Shown one piece after another: positions 8,769-16,051 of a stretch of 64,000 nt of DNA. Position 1 is the stretch's first letter. Every line of letters begins with the position of its first letter. Both the position numbers and the translations under genes were made by a program. Under the pieces are notes generated by a model that was given only the letters and a program-made list of their open reading frames with translations, was not told where the DNA came from and ran no database searches. This DNA is from Bifidobacterium sp. WK041_4_12 (lineage in GTDB: Bacteria > Actinomycetota > Actinomycetes > Actinomycetales > Bifidobacteriaceae): NCBI RefSeq assembly GCF_041080795.1, contig NZ_CP129674.1, positions 248,001 through 312,000 on the forward strand, given 5' to 3'.

Positions 8769-9767
8769 CTAGCTGATCGCAATGGGCTTTCCGGTGCCGC
8801 CAATGGAAGGAAGCTTGCCAGATGTTCCAATTTCTGATTCAGGAAGCCCAACTGCCTTGAGGAAATCGGAGACAAGATCGCTATTGGCGCTTCCGATGCT
8901 GACCAAATCCCAATAGTTCTCGTTGATGCGCACGGTCGGAGTCGTCATCTGACCTTTGCGCGAGCCTGAAATGTTCCACAGTTCCTTACGCAATGGTGTG
9001 TAGGCTGAAATCTTCGTGATCCAGCTCTTGTAGGTTCCGTCCGTTGACTTCTTGGCGACATCGGATGGCACCCCGGATTTTACTGCCAGCTGTTGCAAGG
9101 TTGCATCGCTCACTGCCTTGTAGTCGCTTTCGCTTGGCTGGAAGTCTTCAGCGAAGAGGTTGGCAATGAAGGCGATAACATGGTCAGGATCGTTCTGCGC
9201 AATGTAGGCGACCTGACTTGCGGTACGTGTCGAATATTGATCGGTCGTCAGAGAATCCAGGAACGCGCTCGGATAGATTTCGATATTGATCTGACCGGCC
9301 TGCTCCATCGCCGTCAGGGTTGGATCAAGGGTACGGTTCAGAGAGCCGCAGCCAGGGCAGAGGAAATCCATGTAAATCTCAACCGTTGGAGCCTTGGCGA
9401 TTTTCTTGTCCAAACCACGCTTGGAAATCAGGAACCCCCCCCTGCTATTTGCGCCCGATGGTTTTGTCTTGACTGCCTGTGCAGCGTCATATGATTGCTG
9501 CACGGTTGCCTCGCTGACGGGACGGTTGGCTCTCCAAACCGAGAACCCTGCAATCGCGACCAAGACAACCACAACGGCGACAACGATGATGCCGATTATT
9601 GTCTGCTGCTTGCGCTCCTTAGCAATCACTGCAGCCTGCTCACGTTCAGCCTGTTCCTCAGCCGCTCGACGTCTGTTTCGTGCATTGGCATTCTGTGGGG
9701 CGCGGGTCGAAGAGGATGCTGATGTGGCTTTGTTCTTGGTTGATTTCTTGTTGGGGTTCTGAGCCAT
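8769..9767 (-). CDS. Membrane-anchored DsbA-family thioredoxin-like protein
   Basis: The 332-residue protein has a Lys/Ala-rich cytoplasmic N-terminus with a charged coiled-coil stretch. One membrane helix follows (about 56-78), then an external thioredoxin fold of the DsbA/DSBA-like type. The active site is CPGC (137-140) in MDFLCPGCG, and the later TPTVRIN matches the cis-Pro region. Such proteins form or isomerise disulfides in exported proteins. ATG at 9767 has AAAGGA upstream; an ATG 15 nt earlier has no site. It is the last gene before the tRNA, and the kinase gene at 9816 reads in the same direction 48 bp upstream, so the two could share a transcript. Confidence 0.88.
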   Translation of the reverse strand: MAQNPNKKSTKNKATSASSSTRAPQNANARNRRRAAEEQAEREQAAVIAKERKQQTIIGIIVVAVVVVLVAIAGFSVWRANRPVSEATVQQSYDAAQAVKTKPSGANSRGGFLISKRGLDKKIAKAPTVEIYMDFLCPGCGSLNRTLDPTLTAMEQAGQINIEIYPSAFLDSLTTDQYSTRTASQVAYIAQNDPDHVIAFIANLFAEDFQPSESDYKAVSDATLQQLAVKSGVPSDVAKKSTDGTYKSWITKISAYTPLRKELWNISGSRKGQMTTPTVRINENYWDLVSIGSANSDLVSDFLKAVGLPESEIGTSGKLPSIGGTGKPIAIS

Positions 9768-9815
9768 CTCATGTCCTTTCACGGTTCATATCAGCCTTAC
9801 TCTACTGTATGTTCC

Positions 9816-11768
9816 TCACAATATTGCGTGCATCGGATTCCAGTCGATGCCTGGGAACTGCCAGAACGCCACGCATAGTGCCATGCAGGCCGCTAACCAT
9901 ACAAGGAACAGCACTCTCGATGGTGTTGGGCTGAACGTTCCATGGGCAGATTCCGCTTCATCATGGTGACGCTCTTCGTCCGTTTCGCTGTCGTCGAAAT
10001 CGTATGGCTTGGGGAACTTGCGAGCATCGCCACTGAGATATCTGCCTCGAATGCGGCCTGCACCTATATGGATGATCTGAGCGAGAGGACCGGAGGTCGT
10101 CAGCAGCCAGGCGAGCAGCATGGCCACGGCCAGTATGATGCCCGTCCTGGAAAGAGCACTGCCTGAAGGCAGGGGGACGTTCAGAGTGAGCGTACCTAAG
10201 TTCATGACATGCGTCGTGGTGGGTAGCGACAGGGCAACCGTGGCGAGCCCCACCACCATGAGCACCATGATGATTTGTACCAGCGCCCGCGACAGCATGA
10301 CGATGAAGGATTTGACGATATGCCAAGGCAAAGTCGTGAACGACACCAGGGCATCGGATTTCGCGCGGAACCCTCCTCTGCGCTCTTCACGTTGCAGTTG
10401 AGCTTCGGTAGCCGTTCCCAGGCACATGCAGATCCAGAGTCCCATGCAGGAGGCGATGACGGCATAGATCGGCAACAATGTGAACATGGCAGTTATCAGC
10501 AGAGCGATGCCAGCCAGAACAATCGTGCCGCGACGCTGGTATGCGTCACGCTCCATTGCTGGAATATCGGACGGAGCGAAGTCGTTGGGTTCTCGGCGCT
10601 CAGCAGTGTATTCCTGCCGCTCCTGGCCACCAGTGTCGATGTCGATGCCCCACAGCGAACGGGGATTGGACGGGTCTTCGGCCACCATGCCACCGAGCGC
10701 AGTCGTGGGCGTCTCAATCAAAGAGGTGTCGCCAAAAGGGCGCATCACCTTGGTCCCATGTGTCTGTTCGGGGACTGGTGCGTGTTGTTGCTCGTTGCCA
10801 GCAGCTTGGTCATAGGAGGTGCCGATTCCGGCTTGGTTGCCGAGTATGGCCGTAGAGGACTCCTGGTTGGCGATTGCCTGATTCCACAGCTGAGGTTCAA
10901 GGGCATCCAGTGCAATCGCATGCAAGAGTTCCTCGGGTGTCGAGCGTACATGCGGATCTGGTGACAATGCCTTGCGAAAGGCTTGCTGAGTTCTCTGGGG
11001 CAGTCCTGATAGGTCGGCATTGCCGGAGGCTTCGCGCTCCAAAACCGTCATCATCGGACGTGTGCCGAAAACTGCCTTTCCGGTAGCTGCATAGGCAAGT
11101 ACGGCAGTGACACTCCACCAATCGGTCGCTTCAGAGGATTCTGCGCCATCGATGATTTCTGGAGCGATAAATCCCGGTGTTCCCATAACCAGTCCCGTGC
11201 GCGTCACATGGCTTTCCCCCTCGCCCATGGCGATGCCAAAATCGACCAGAATCGGTCCGGTTGCGGCGACCATCACGTTTGTCGGCTTGATGTCTCGATG
11301 AACGATGCCGGCACGATGTACGGCGTGCACGGCATCCATGAGCTTGCGGGCGAGACGTTCCAGATCGTCGCCACTATACCGTCCGTTGTCGGCGATGTCA
11401 TCACGAAGGTTGTTGCCTTCAATGAGTTCAGTCACAATGAAGGCAAGCGCGTCGTCAAGTTCCATGTCTACGATTTCGCAGACTCCCGGATGATGCACGC
11501 GTTGCAGCGCCATTGCCTCTCTGCGAAGGCGCTCGCGGGCTGTGACGGTCTCCGAATTGCCCGAATCTGCGTTCTTGTCAACTGTGGTGCTTACCAGGGA
11601 TTGTTCATCATTGAGGGAGTCTCGGAGGATTTTCATGGCGTGGAGCTGTCCGCCGTCATCTCGAACCTTCCATACTGAACCCATGGCTCCTCCACCGAGG
11701 GGTGCAATCAACGTGTATCCGCCGATCTGCTCTCCTGGTTGAAGATTGACCATGTTCAAATCGTCCAT
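9816..11768 (-). CDS. Ser/Thr protein kinase with C-terminal multi-pass membrane domain
   Basis: An N-terminal Hanks-type kinase domain spans about residues 10-275 of 650. It has a Gly loop (LGGGAMGSVW), the ATP-binding Lys in HAMKIL, catalytic loop HRDIKPTN, DFG metal site in VDFGIA, and APE in GFIAPE. A polar linker follows, then about five membrane helices from residue 420 to the end. There are no PASTA repeats, unlike PknB. The target is unknown; the membrane part may sense a signal or dock a partner. The start is unclear: ATG 11768 has GGAG 12 nt away, ATG 11786 and 11753 are alternatives. The frame is otherwise intact. Confidence 0.87.
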   Translation of the reverse strand: MDDLNMVNLQPGEQIGGYTLIAPLGGGAMGSVWKVRDDGGQLHAMKILRDSLNDEQSLVSTTVDKNADSGNSETVTARERLRREAMALQRVHHPGVCEIVDMELDDALAFIVTELIEGNNLRDDIADNGRYSGDDLERLARKLMDAVHAVHRAGIVHRDIKPTNVMVAATGPILVDFGIAMGEGESHVTRTGLVMGTPGFIAPEIIDGAESSEATDWWSVTAVLAYAATGKAVFGTRPMMTVLEREASGNADLSGLPQRTQQAFRKALSPDPHVRSTPEELLHAIALDALEPQLWNQAIANQESSTAILGNQAGIGTSYDQAAGNEQQHAPVPEQTHGTKVMRPFGDTSLIETPTTALGGMVAEDPSNPRSLWGIDIDTGGQERQEYTAERREPNDFAPSDIPAMERDAYQRRGTIVLAGIALLITAMFTLLPIYAVIASCMGLWICMCLGTATEAQLQREERRGGFRAKSDALVSFTTLPWHIVKSFIVMLSRALVQIIMVLMVVGLATVALSLPTTTHVMNLGTLTLNVPLPSGSALSRTGIILAVAMLLAWLLTTSGPLAQIIHIGAGRIRGRYLSGDARKFPKPYDFDDSETDEERHHDEAESAHGTFSPTPSRVLFLVWLAACMALCVAFWQFPGIDWNPMHAIL

Positions 11769-11984
11769 ACTTCTATTGTGCTCCATGGTTTAAGGTTTTC
11801 GACCCGAATTTTCATAAGAGACACGCCATATGCTTGGTAATTCCTCTGGTGTATAGTTTGTGGTGGCTCAAGGGAGAGTTTTCTTCGATGAACCACACAA
11901 CATAACGCTGCAGCAGGTATTTTTCCACAGTCGGGAAGGTAATTGCTCTACAGCACCACAGTGAAGCCCTTCACTACGGATCGT

Positions 11985-12002
11985 TCGGCACGTACCTGCC
12001 GA
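11985..12002 (+). promoter_or_regulatory. Leader hairpin next to the msiK ribosome binding site
   Basis: TCGGCA at 11985 pairs with TGCCGA at 11997 around a 6-nt loop, ending 2-3 nt before the AAAGGA ribosome site. A second short hairpin (AGTGAA/TTCACT) stands just upstream near 11960-11975. A TATAGT at about 11853 could be the -10 element, giving a leader of about 150 nt. Folding so close to the ribosome site suggests translational control, but this is inference. Confidence 0.4.
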
Positions 12003-12016
12003 TGAAAGGAAACAAC

Positions 12017-13144
12017 ATGGCAGAAGTGGTATTCGAGCATGTTACTCGTATTTACCCAGGCAACGATAAGCCTTCGGTAGATGATTTGAATCTAGATATC
12101 AAGGATGGGGAATTCCTGGTTCTCGTTGGCCCTTCCGGTTGCGGTAAGTCAACTACGCTGAGAATGCTTGCAGGACTTGAGGAAGTCAACAAGGGTCGTA
12201 TCCTCATTGGTGGCAAGGATGTCACCACGATGCAGCCCAAGGATCGCGATATAGCCATGGTGTTCCAGAACTATGCGCTGTATCCTCATATGACCGTTGC
12301 AGACAACATGGGCTTCGCCCTGAAGATTGCCGGTACTCCCAAGAACGAGATTCGTCAGCGTGTTGAAAAGGCAGCTGAGATTCTCGATTTGACCGAGTAT
12401 CTCGACCGCAAGCCGAAGGCACTGTCCGGTGGTCAGCGTCAGCGTGTGGCCATGGGTCGTGCAATCGTCCGTGAGCCTAAAGTCTTCCTTATGGATGAGC
12501 CTCTCTCCAATCTGGATGCCAAGCTTCGTGTCCAGACACGTACCCAGATCGCAGCACTGCAGCGTCAGCTCGGTGTTACCACCCTCTACGTGACACACGA
12601 CCAGACCGAAGCGCTGACGATGGGCGACCGCATCGCCGTCATCAAGCTTGGACTGCTCCAACAGGTCGGCCGTCCGACCGAACTCTATGATCGTCCAGCC
12701 AATGTCTTCGTTGCTGGCTTCATCGGCTCACCTTCCATGAACCTGAACATCCACCCAGTCGTGAATGGCCAGGCCAAGATTGGTGATGACACGATCAGCC
12801 TTCCCAAGGAAGCCGTTGACAAGCTCACGCCCGAGGACAATAACAAGATTGTTCTTGGATTCCGTCCAGAAGATGCCTCCCTCGCAGGCTCAACCGAAGC
12901 AGATGCGTTCTCGCTGAAGGTCGCAAACGTTGAGGATCTCGGTTCCGATGGGTACATCTATGGGCATATTCTGACCGACGATTCGGCTGCTGAGGACGCG
13001 ACGATGATGTCCGATCAGAACAACATGACAACCGTCCGCGTGTCTCCTCGCGAGCTCCCAGCGGTTGGCGCAACAGTGAAGATTCACATCGATCCAGCGA
13101 AGATGCATCTCTTCTCCACTGCAACCGAACTGCGTCTGAACTAA
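12017..13144 (+). CDS. msiK: Multi-sugar ABC importer ATP-binding subunit, MsiK/UgpC family
   Basis: The 375-residue ATPase has Walker A GPSGCGKST near residue 38, the Q-loop in FQNYALYPH, signature LSGGQRQRVAMGRA, Walker B VFLMDEPLSNLDA and the switch His in YVTHD. A C-terminal TOBE/MalK-like regulatory domain follows (about 240-375). The gene is alone, with no permease or binding protein beside it, as expected for MsiK, which in actinobacteria powers many sugar importers. ATG 12017 follows AAAGGA by 6 nt. Alternative name: UgpC-like. Expression is probably high and controlled through the long structured leader. Confidence 0.93.
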   Translation: MAEVVFEHVTRIYPGNDKPSVDDLNLDIKDGEFLVLVGPSGCGKSTTLRMLAGLEEVNKGRILIGGKDVTTMQPKDRDIAMVFQNYALYPHMTVADNMGFALKIAGTPKNEIRQRVEKAAEILDLTEYLDRKPKALSGGQRQRVAMGRAIVREPKVFLMDEPLSNLDAKLRVQTRTQIAALQRQLGVTTLYVTHDQTEALTMGDRIAVIKLGLLQQVGRPTELYDRPANVFVAGFIGSPSMNLNIHPVVNGQAKIGDDTISLPKEAVDKLTPEDNNKIVLGFRPEDASLAGSTEADAFSLKVANVEDLGSDGYIYGHILTDDSAAEDATMMSDQNNMTTVRVSPRELPAVGATVKIHIDPAKMHLFSTATELRLN

Positions 13145-13151
13145 TCCGGTC

Positions 13152-13185
13152 GCCGGATCAGGGCTTGTAGAAACCCTGATCCGGC
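13152..13185 (+). terminator. First hairpin after msiK
   Basis: A perfect 12-bp GC-rich stem (13152-13163 with 13174-13185) lies 8 bp after the msiK stop. No T-run follows directly, so it more likely shields the mRNA end or acts together with the terminator at 13223. Confidence 0.55.
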
Positions 13186-13222
13186 TACCATATAATCCTC
13201 TCTTTTCATTCTCTCTGATCTG

Positions 13223-13255
13223 CTCCCGTCATGAAGATGACGGGAGTATTTTTTG
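13223..13255 (+). terminator. Rho-independent terminator of msiK
   Basis: A perfect 10-bp stem (13223-13232 with 13237-13246) with GAAG loop is followed by TATTTTTTG. This is the clearest + strand terminator in the window and rules out an upstream start (13231) for the next gene. Confidence 0.92.
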
Positions 13256-13282
13256 TACTGCCCGGTTCGGCGTATTGTCAGA

Positions 13283-13312
13283 TTGACAATCTTGTTCGGC
13301 TCTGTGTGGATA
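13283..13312 (+). promoter_or_regulatory. Likely promoter of the DUF4032 gene
   Basis: TTGACA at 13283-13288 is a perfect -35 match; 18 bp later stands TGGATA (13307-13312) as a moderate -10. Transcription would begin at about 13319, almost at the ATG at 13321, so the mRNA may be leaderless. Confidence 0.5.
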
Positions 13313-13320
13313 CTGGAGAC

Positions 13321-14724
13321 ATGACTATGGATGATCAGAAACTCTCTCGGATGGACCCACGGGTCGGTAACGCGACTTCCGTCGACTCGATGGATGAGAC
13401 GAACGGGACACATGTAGCCCAAGCATTGCGGATTACAGCGGCAAGCTCGAATCCGAAGATGTTCACTCTTCCTTGGGAAAAGCCACTGTCACAGTGGCCA
13501 AAGGATTATCTGGCGAATCTGCCACGTGGCATCTCTCGGCACGTGGTGCGCTTCGTGCATGTCGGCGAGGATGTGTACGCAATGAAGGAGATAACGCGAT
13601 CCGTGGGTGAGCGCGAATACGAACTGCTTCGACGCCTGCAGAAACTTGAATTGCCAACCGTCACACCCATTGCCGTGGTGACTGGCAGACATACGCCAGA
13701 TGGGCAGGAGCTGGAAGCCATTCTGGTAACGAAACATCTCAAGTTCTCTCTGCCATATCGTGCATTATTCGCACGCAACCTTCGTGCCGACACGGCCGAG
13801 CGACTGATCGATGCCCTGGCTGTGCTGATGGTTCGTTTGCATCTGGTTGGTTTCTACTGGGGTGATGTTTCGCTTTCAAATGTACTGTTCCTCAGGGATG
13901 CCGACTCCTTCGCTGCATTTCTTGTCGATGCTGAAACTGGTGATTTGCATCCGAGACTTACCGATGGTCAGCGCGAATACGACATTGATCTGGCCCGCAC
14001 CAACATCATCGGCGAATTGATGGATTTGAATTCCGGGAACCTTCTGCCGGCGGACGTCGATGAAGTCGCAGTCGGCGACAGGCTTGTCGAGCGTTATCAG
14101 TCCCTGTGGGGAGCGCTGACTGACGTCGATAGCTTCAACCCTAACGAGATGTGGAAGATAGAGCAGCGTGTCAACAAGCTCAACGATCTGGGTTTTGACG
14201 TTGATGAGCTGGAAATGAAGACCGCAGTCGACGGCAACAGAGTGCTGGTTCGCCCTCGTGTTGTCGATGCGGGATATGCCTCACGAAAGCTGCTGCGTCT
14301 GACGGGGTTGGACGTTCAGGAGAATCAGGCCAGAAGACTGCTTAACGATCTGGATGCCTACCGTGCCTCGACATGGCGCCAGGGCGAGGATCTGGAGATT
14401 GTTGCCACGGACTGGATGCGTGAAATATTCGAACCCACAGTGCGCATGATTCCTGCCGAATACCGTTCACAGATCGAACCGGCGCAGTTCTTCCATGAAA
14501 TTCTGACAGACCGCTGGTATCTGGCGGAAAAAGCTGGGCATGACATCCCGATGGGCGATGCCGTTGAAAGCTATATTGAACATGTCTTGCCAAAATACAA
14601 AATCGATGAAGCTGCGATGAAGGATATCAACGAAGAGGCCGAAAGCGGTGTCATCGACGATGAGGCAAGCTATGGCGACGACAATCTCGACGATGATCCA
14701 GATGCAGCGGTGTGGGCTAGCTGA
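13321..14724 (+). CDS. DUF4032 protein with kinase-like N-terminal fold
   Basis: The 467-residue cytoplasmic protein has a kinase-like core. MKEITR may be the Lys strand, LHLVGFYWGDVSLSNVLF resembles a catalytic loop (GDVSLSN in place of HRDxxxxN), and FLVDAETGDL would correspond to the DxG metal site. DUF4032 fills the C-terminal half, and the tail is very acidic. The family is common in actinobacteria and its substrate is unknown. Start: the promoter at 13283 would start RNA about 2 nt before this ATG. An ATG 6 nt later has GGAG at good spacing and is an alternative. The gene ends convergent with rlmB. Confidence 0.85.
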   Translation: MTMDDQKLSRMDPRVGNATSVDSMDETNGTHVAQALRITAASSNPKMFTLPWEKPLSQWPKDYLANLPRGISRHVVRFVHVGEDVYAMKEITRSVGEREYELLRRLQKLELPTVTPIAVVTGRHTPDGQELEAILVTKHLKFSLPYRALFARNLRADTAERLIDALAVLMVRLHLVGFYWGDVSLSNVLFLRDADSFAAFLVDAETGDLHPRLTDGQREYDIDLARTNIIGELMDLNSGNLLPADVDEVAVGDRLVERYQSLWGALTDVDSFNPNEMWKIEQRVNKLNDLGFDVDELEMKTAVDGNRVLVRPRVVDAGYASRKLLRLTGLDVQENQARRLLNDLDAYRASTWRQGEDLEIVATDWMREIFEPTVRMIPAEYRSQIEPAQFFHEILTDRWYLAEKAGHDIPMGDAVESYIEHVLPKYKIDEAAMKDINEEAESGVIDDEASYGDDNLDDDPDAAVWAS

Positions 14725-14819
14725 TTCGTGAATGCAAACGGGGTGAAGAGCCTTGAACCCTTCGCCCTGCTTCTAGACTTGTTCCAAACTCACGTAAGGA
14801 TTACTCGGTCGCCTGACGA

Positions 14820-15794
14820 TTACTCGTTTCGTGCCTTCGCGACCGCATACAAGCTGATTCCTGCGGCAACCGAGGCGTTAAGAGACTCGACCATCGAACT
14901 GATCGGGATTCCGGCGATAACATCGCAGGTCTGCCGCACGAGTCTGCTCAGACCTTCACCTTCGGAGCCCAGAACAACGACCAACGGGTCACGTTCGAAG
15001 CCAGTCTCGCCAACCACCGACGAGCCACCGCCATCGAGACCGACGGTATAGTATCCGCGCTCTTTCAAGCCTTCGAGTGCTCGGGTCATATTCACGACTC
15101 GGGCAACGGGCATATGCGCTGCGGCACCGGCAGAAACCTTCCATGCGGCAGCCGTCACTGAAGCACTTCTGCGCTCTGGAATGATGACGCCTGAAGCTCC
15201 GAACGCAGCGGCGGAACGAATCACCGCTCCCAGATTCTGTGGATCGGTTACATTGTCGAGCGCAATGAACAGCGGCTTAGCCTGGATCTTGGATTTTTCC
15301 GATGCGCCGTCCATGGCCCGAGACTTCTTTTCGGCATGCTCGACAAGATTCTGCAATGAAGAATATTCATATGGCTGAACCTTCAGCACCACGCCCTGAT
15401 GGTTGCTGGAATGCGCGATGCGATCCATCTCATAGTGGTCAGCCTCAAGCAGATTCAATCCAGCCAAGCCAGCGAGACGCACGATTTCGCGCGTGCGATC
15501 ATCATGCTCGAGCCGACTTGCGATATAGAGCTGAGTCGATGGGACACCGACCCGCAGCGCCTCAAGAACCGAGTTACGACCAAAAACCAGATCGTCTGAA
15601 TCCGAAGTGTAACGAGCCGCGCGACGGCGCGCAGCAAGTCTAGGATCAGAAGCGCTACGGCGCTCGTACGCCTTCTTCGCCTTATATGCCTTGTGATATG
15701 TGCGGTCCTCTGCCTTTGGGGTGGGACCTTTTCCGCGCAGTTTGCTGCGATGCTTCCCGCCCGAACCCTTGGTCGGACCTTTCTTAATAGCCAT
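14820..15794 (-). CDS. rlmB: 23S rRNA 2'-O-methyltransferase of the SpoU/TrmH family (RlmB-like)
   Basis: The 324-residue protein has a basic, Lys-rich N-terminal extension, an RNA-binding substrate domain (YLxASR-like region near residue 95), and a C-terminal SPOUT knot. The knot has the three family motifs: DNVTDPQNLGAVIRSA, VVVLGSEGEGLS and IPISSMVESLNASVAAGI. It uses SAM to methylate a ribose, most likely at G2251 of 23S rRNA. The ATG at 15794 was chosen because the conserved MAIKKGPTKG N-terminus begins there; the reading frame extends 21 codons further up without a good ribosome site. It is divergent from the P2A ATPase gene. Confidence 0.9.
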   Translation of the reverse strand: MAIKKGPTKGSGGKHRSKLRGKGPTPKAEDRTYHKAYKAKKAYERRSASDPRLAARRRAARYTSDSDDLVFGRNSVLEALRVGVPSTQLYIASRLEHDDRTREIVRLAGLAGLNLLEADHYEMDRIAHSSNHQGVVLKVQPYEYSSLQNLVEHAEKKSRAMDGASEKSKIQAKPLFIALDNVTDPQNLGAVIRSAAAFGASGVIIPERRSASVTAAAWKVSAGAAAHMPVARVVNMTRALEGLKERGYYTVGLDGGGSSVVGETGFERDPLVVVLGSEGEGLSRLVRQTCDVIAGIPISSMVESLNASVAAGISLYAVAKARNE

Positions 15795-16051
15795 GCTCCC
15801 AAACCTACCTGTTGCTCTTGTCATCCAAGCGGAAAACAGATCAATTTTTTCGTTCATACCAAAACATCACGCGTGTAAGGCACCAAACAAGAGGGTATAT
15901 GGCATAATAAATGAATTACAGCCAGCGCATACGTGCTGGAACACAACCGCGCAGTCTGGGCTATCACGAGAACGCCGATGTGAACATCAACTCGAAAATT
16001 CGCATCTTGCCCGATGACTGAATACTCCGCGGCTGATCTAGGAGTTCGAGA

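Noticed and set aside
13231..13320. Upstream extension of the DUF4032 gene
   Set aside because: It would begin inside the msiK terminator hairpin and before the likely promoter.
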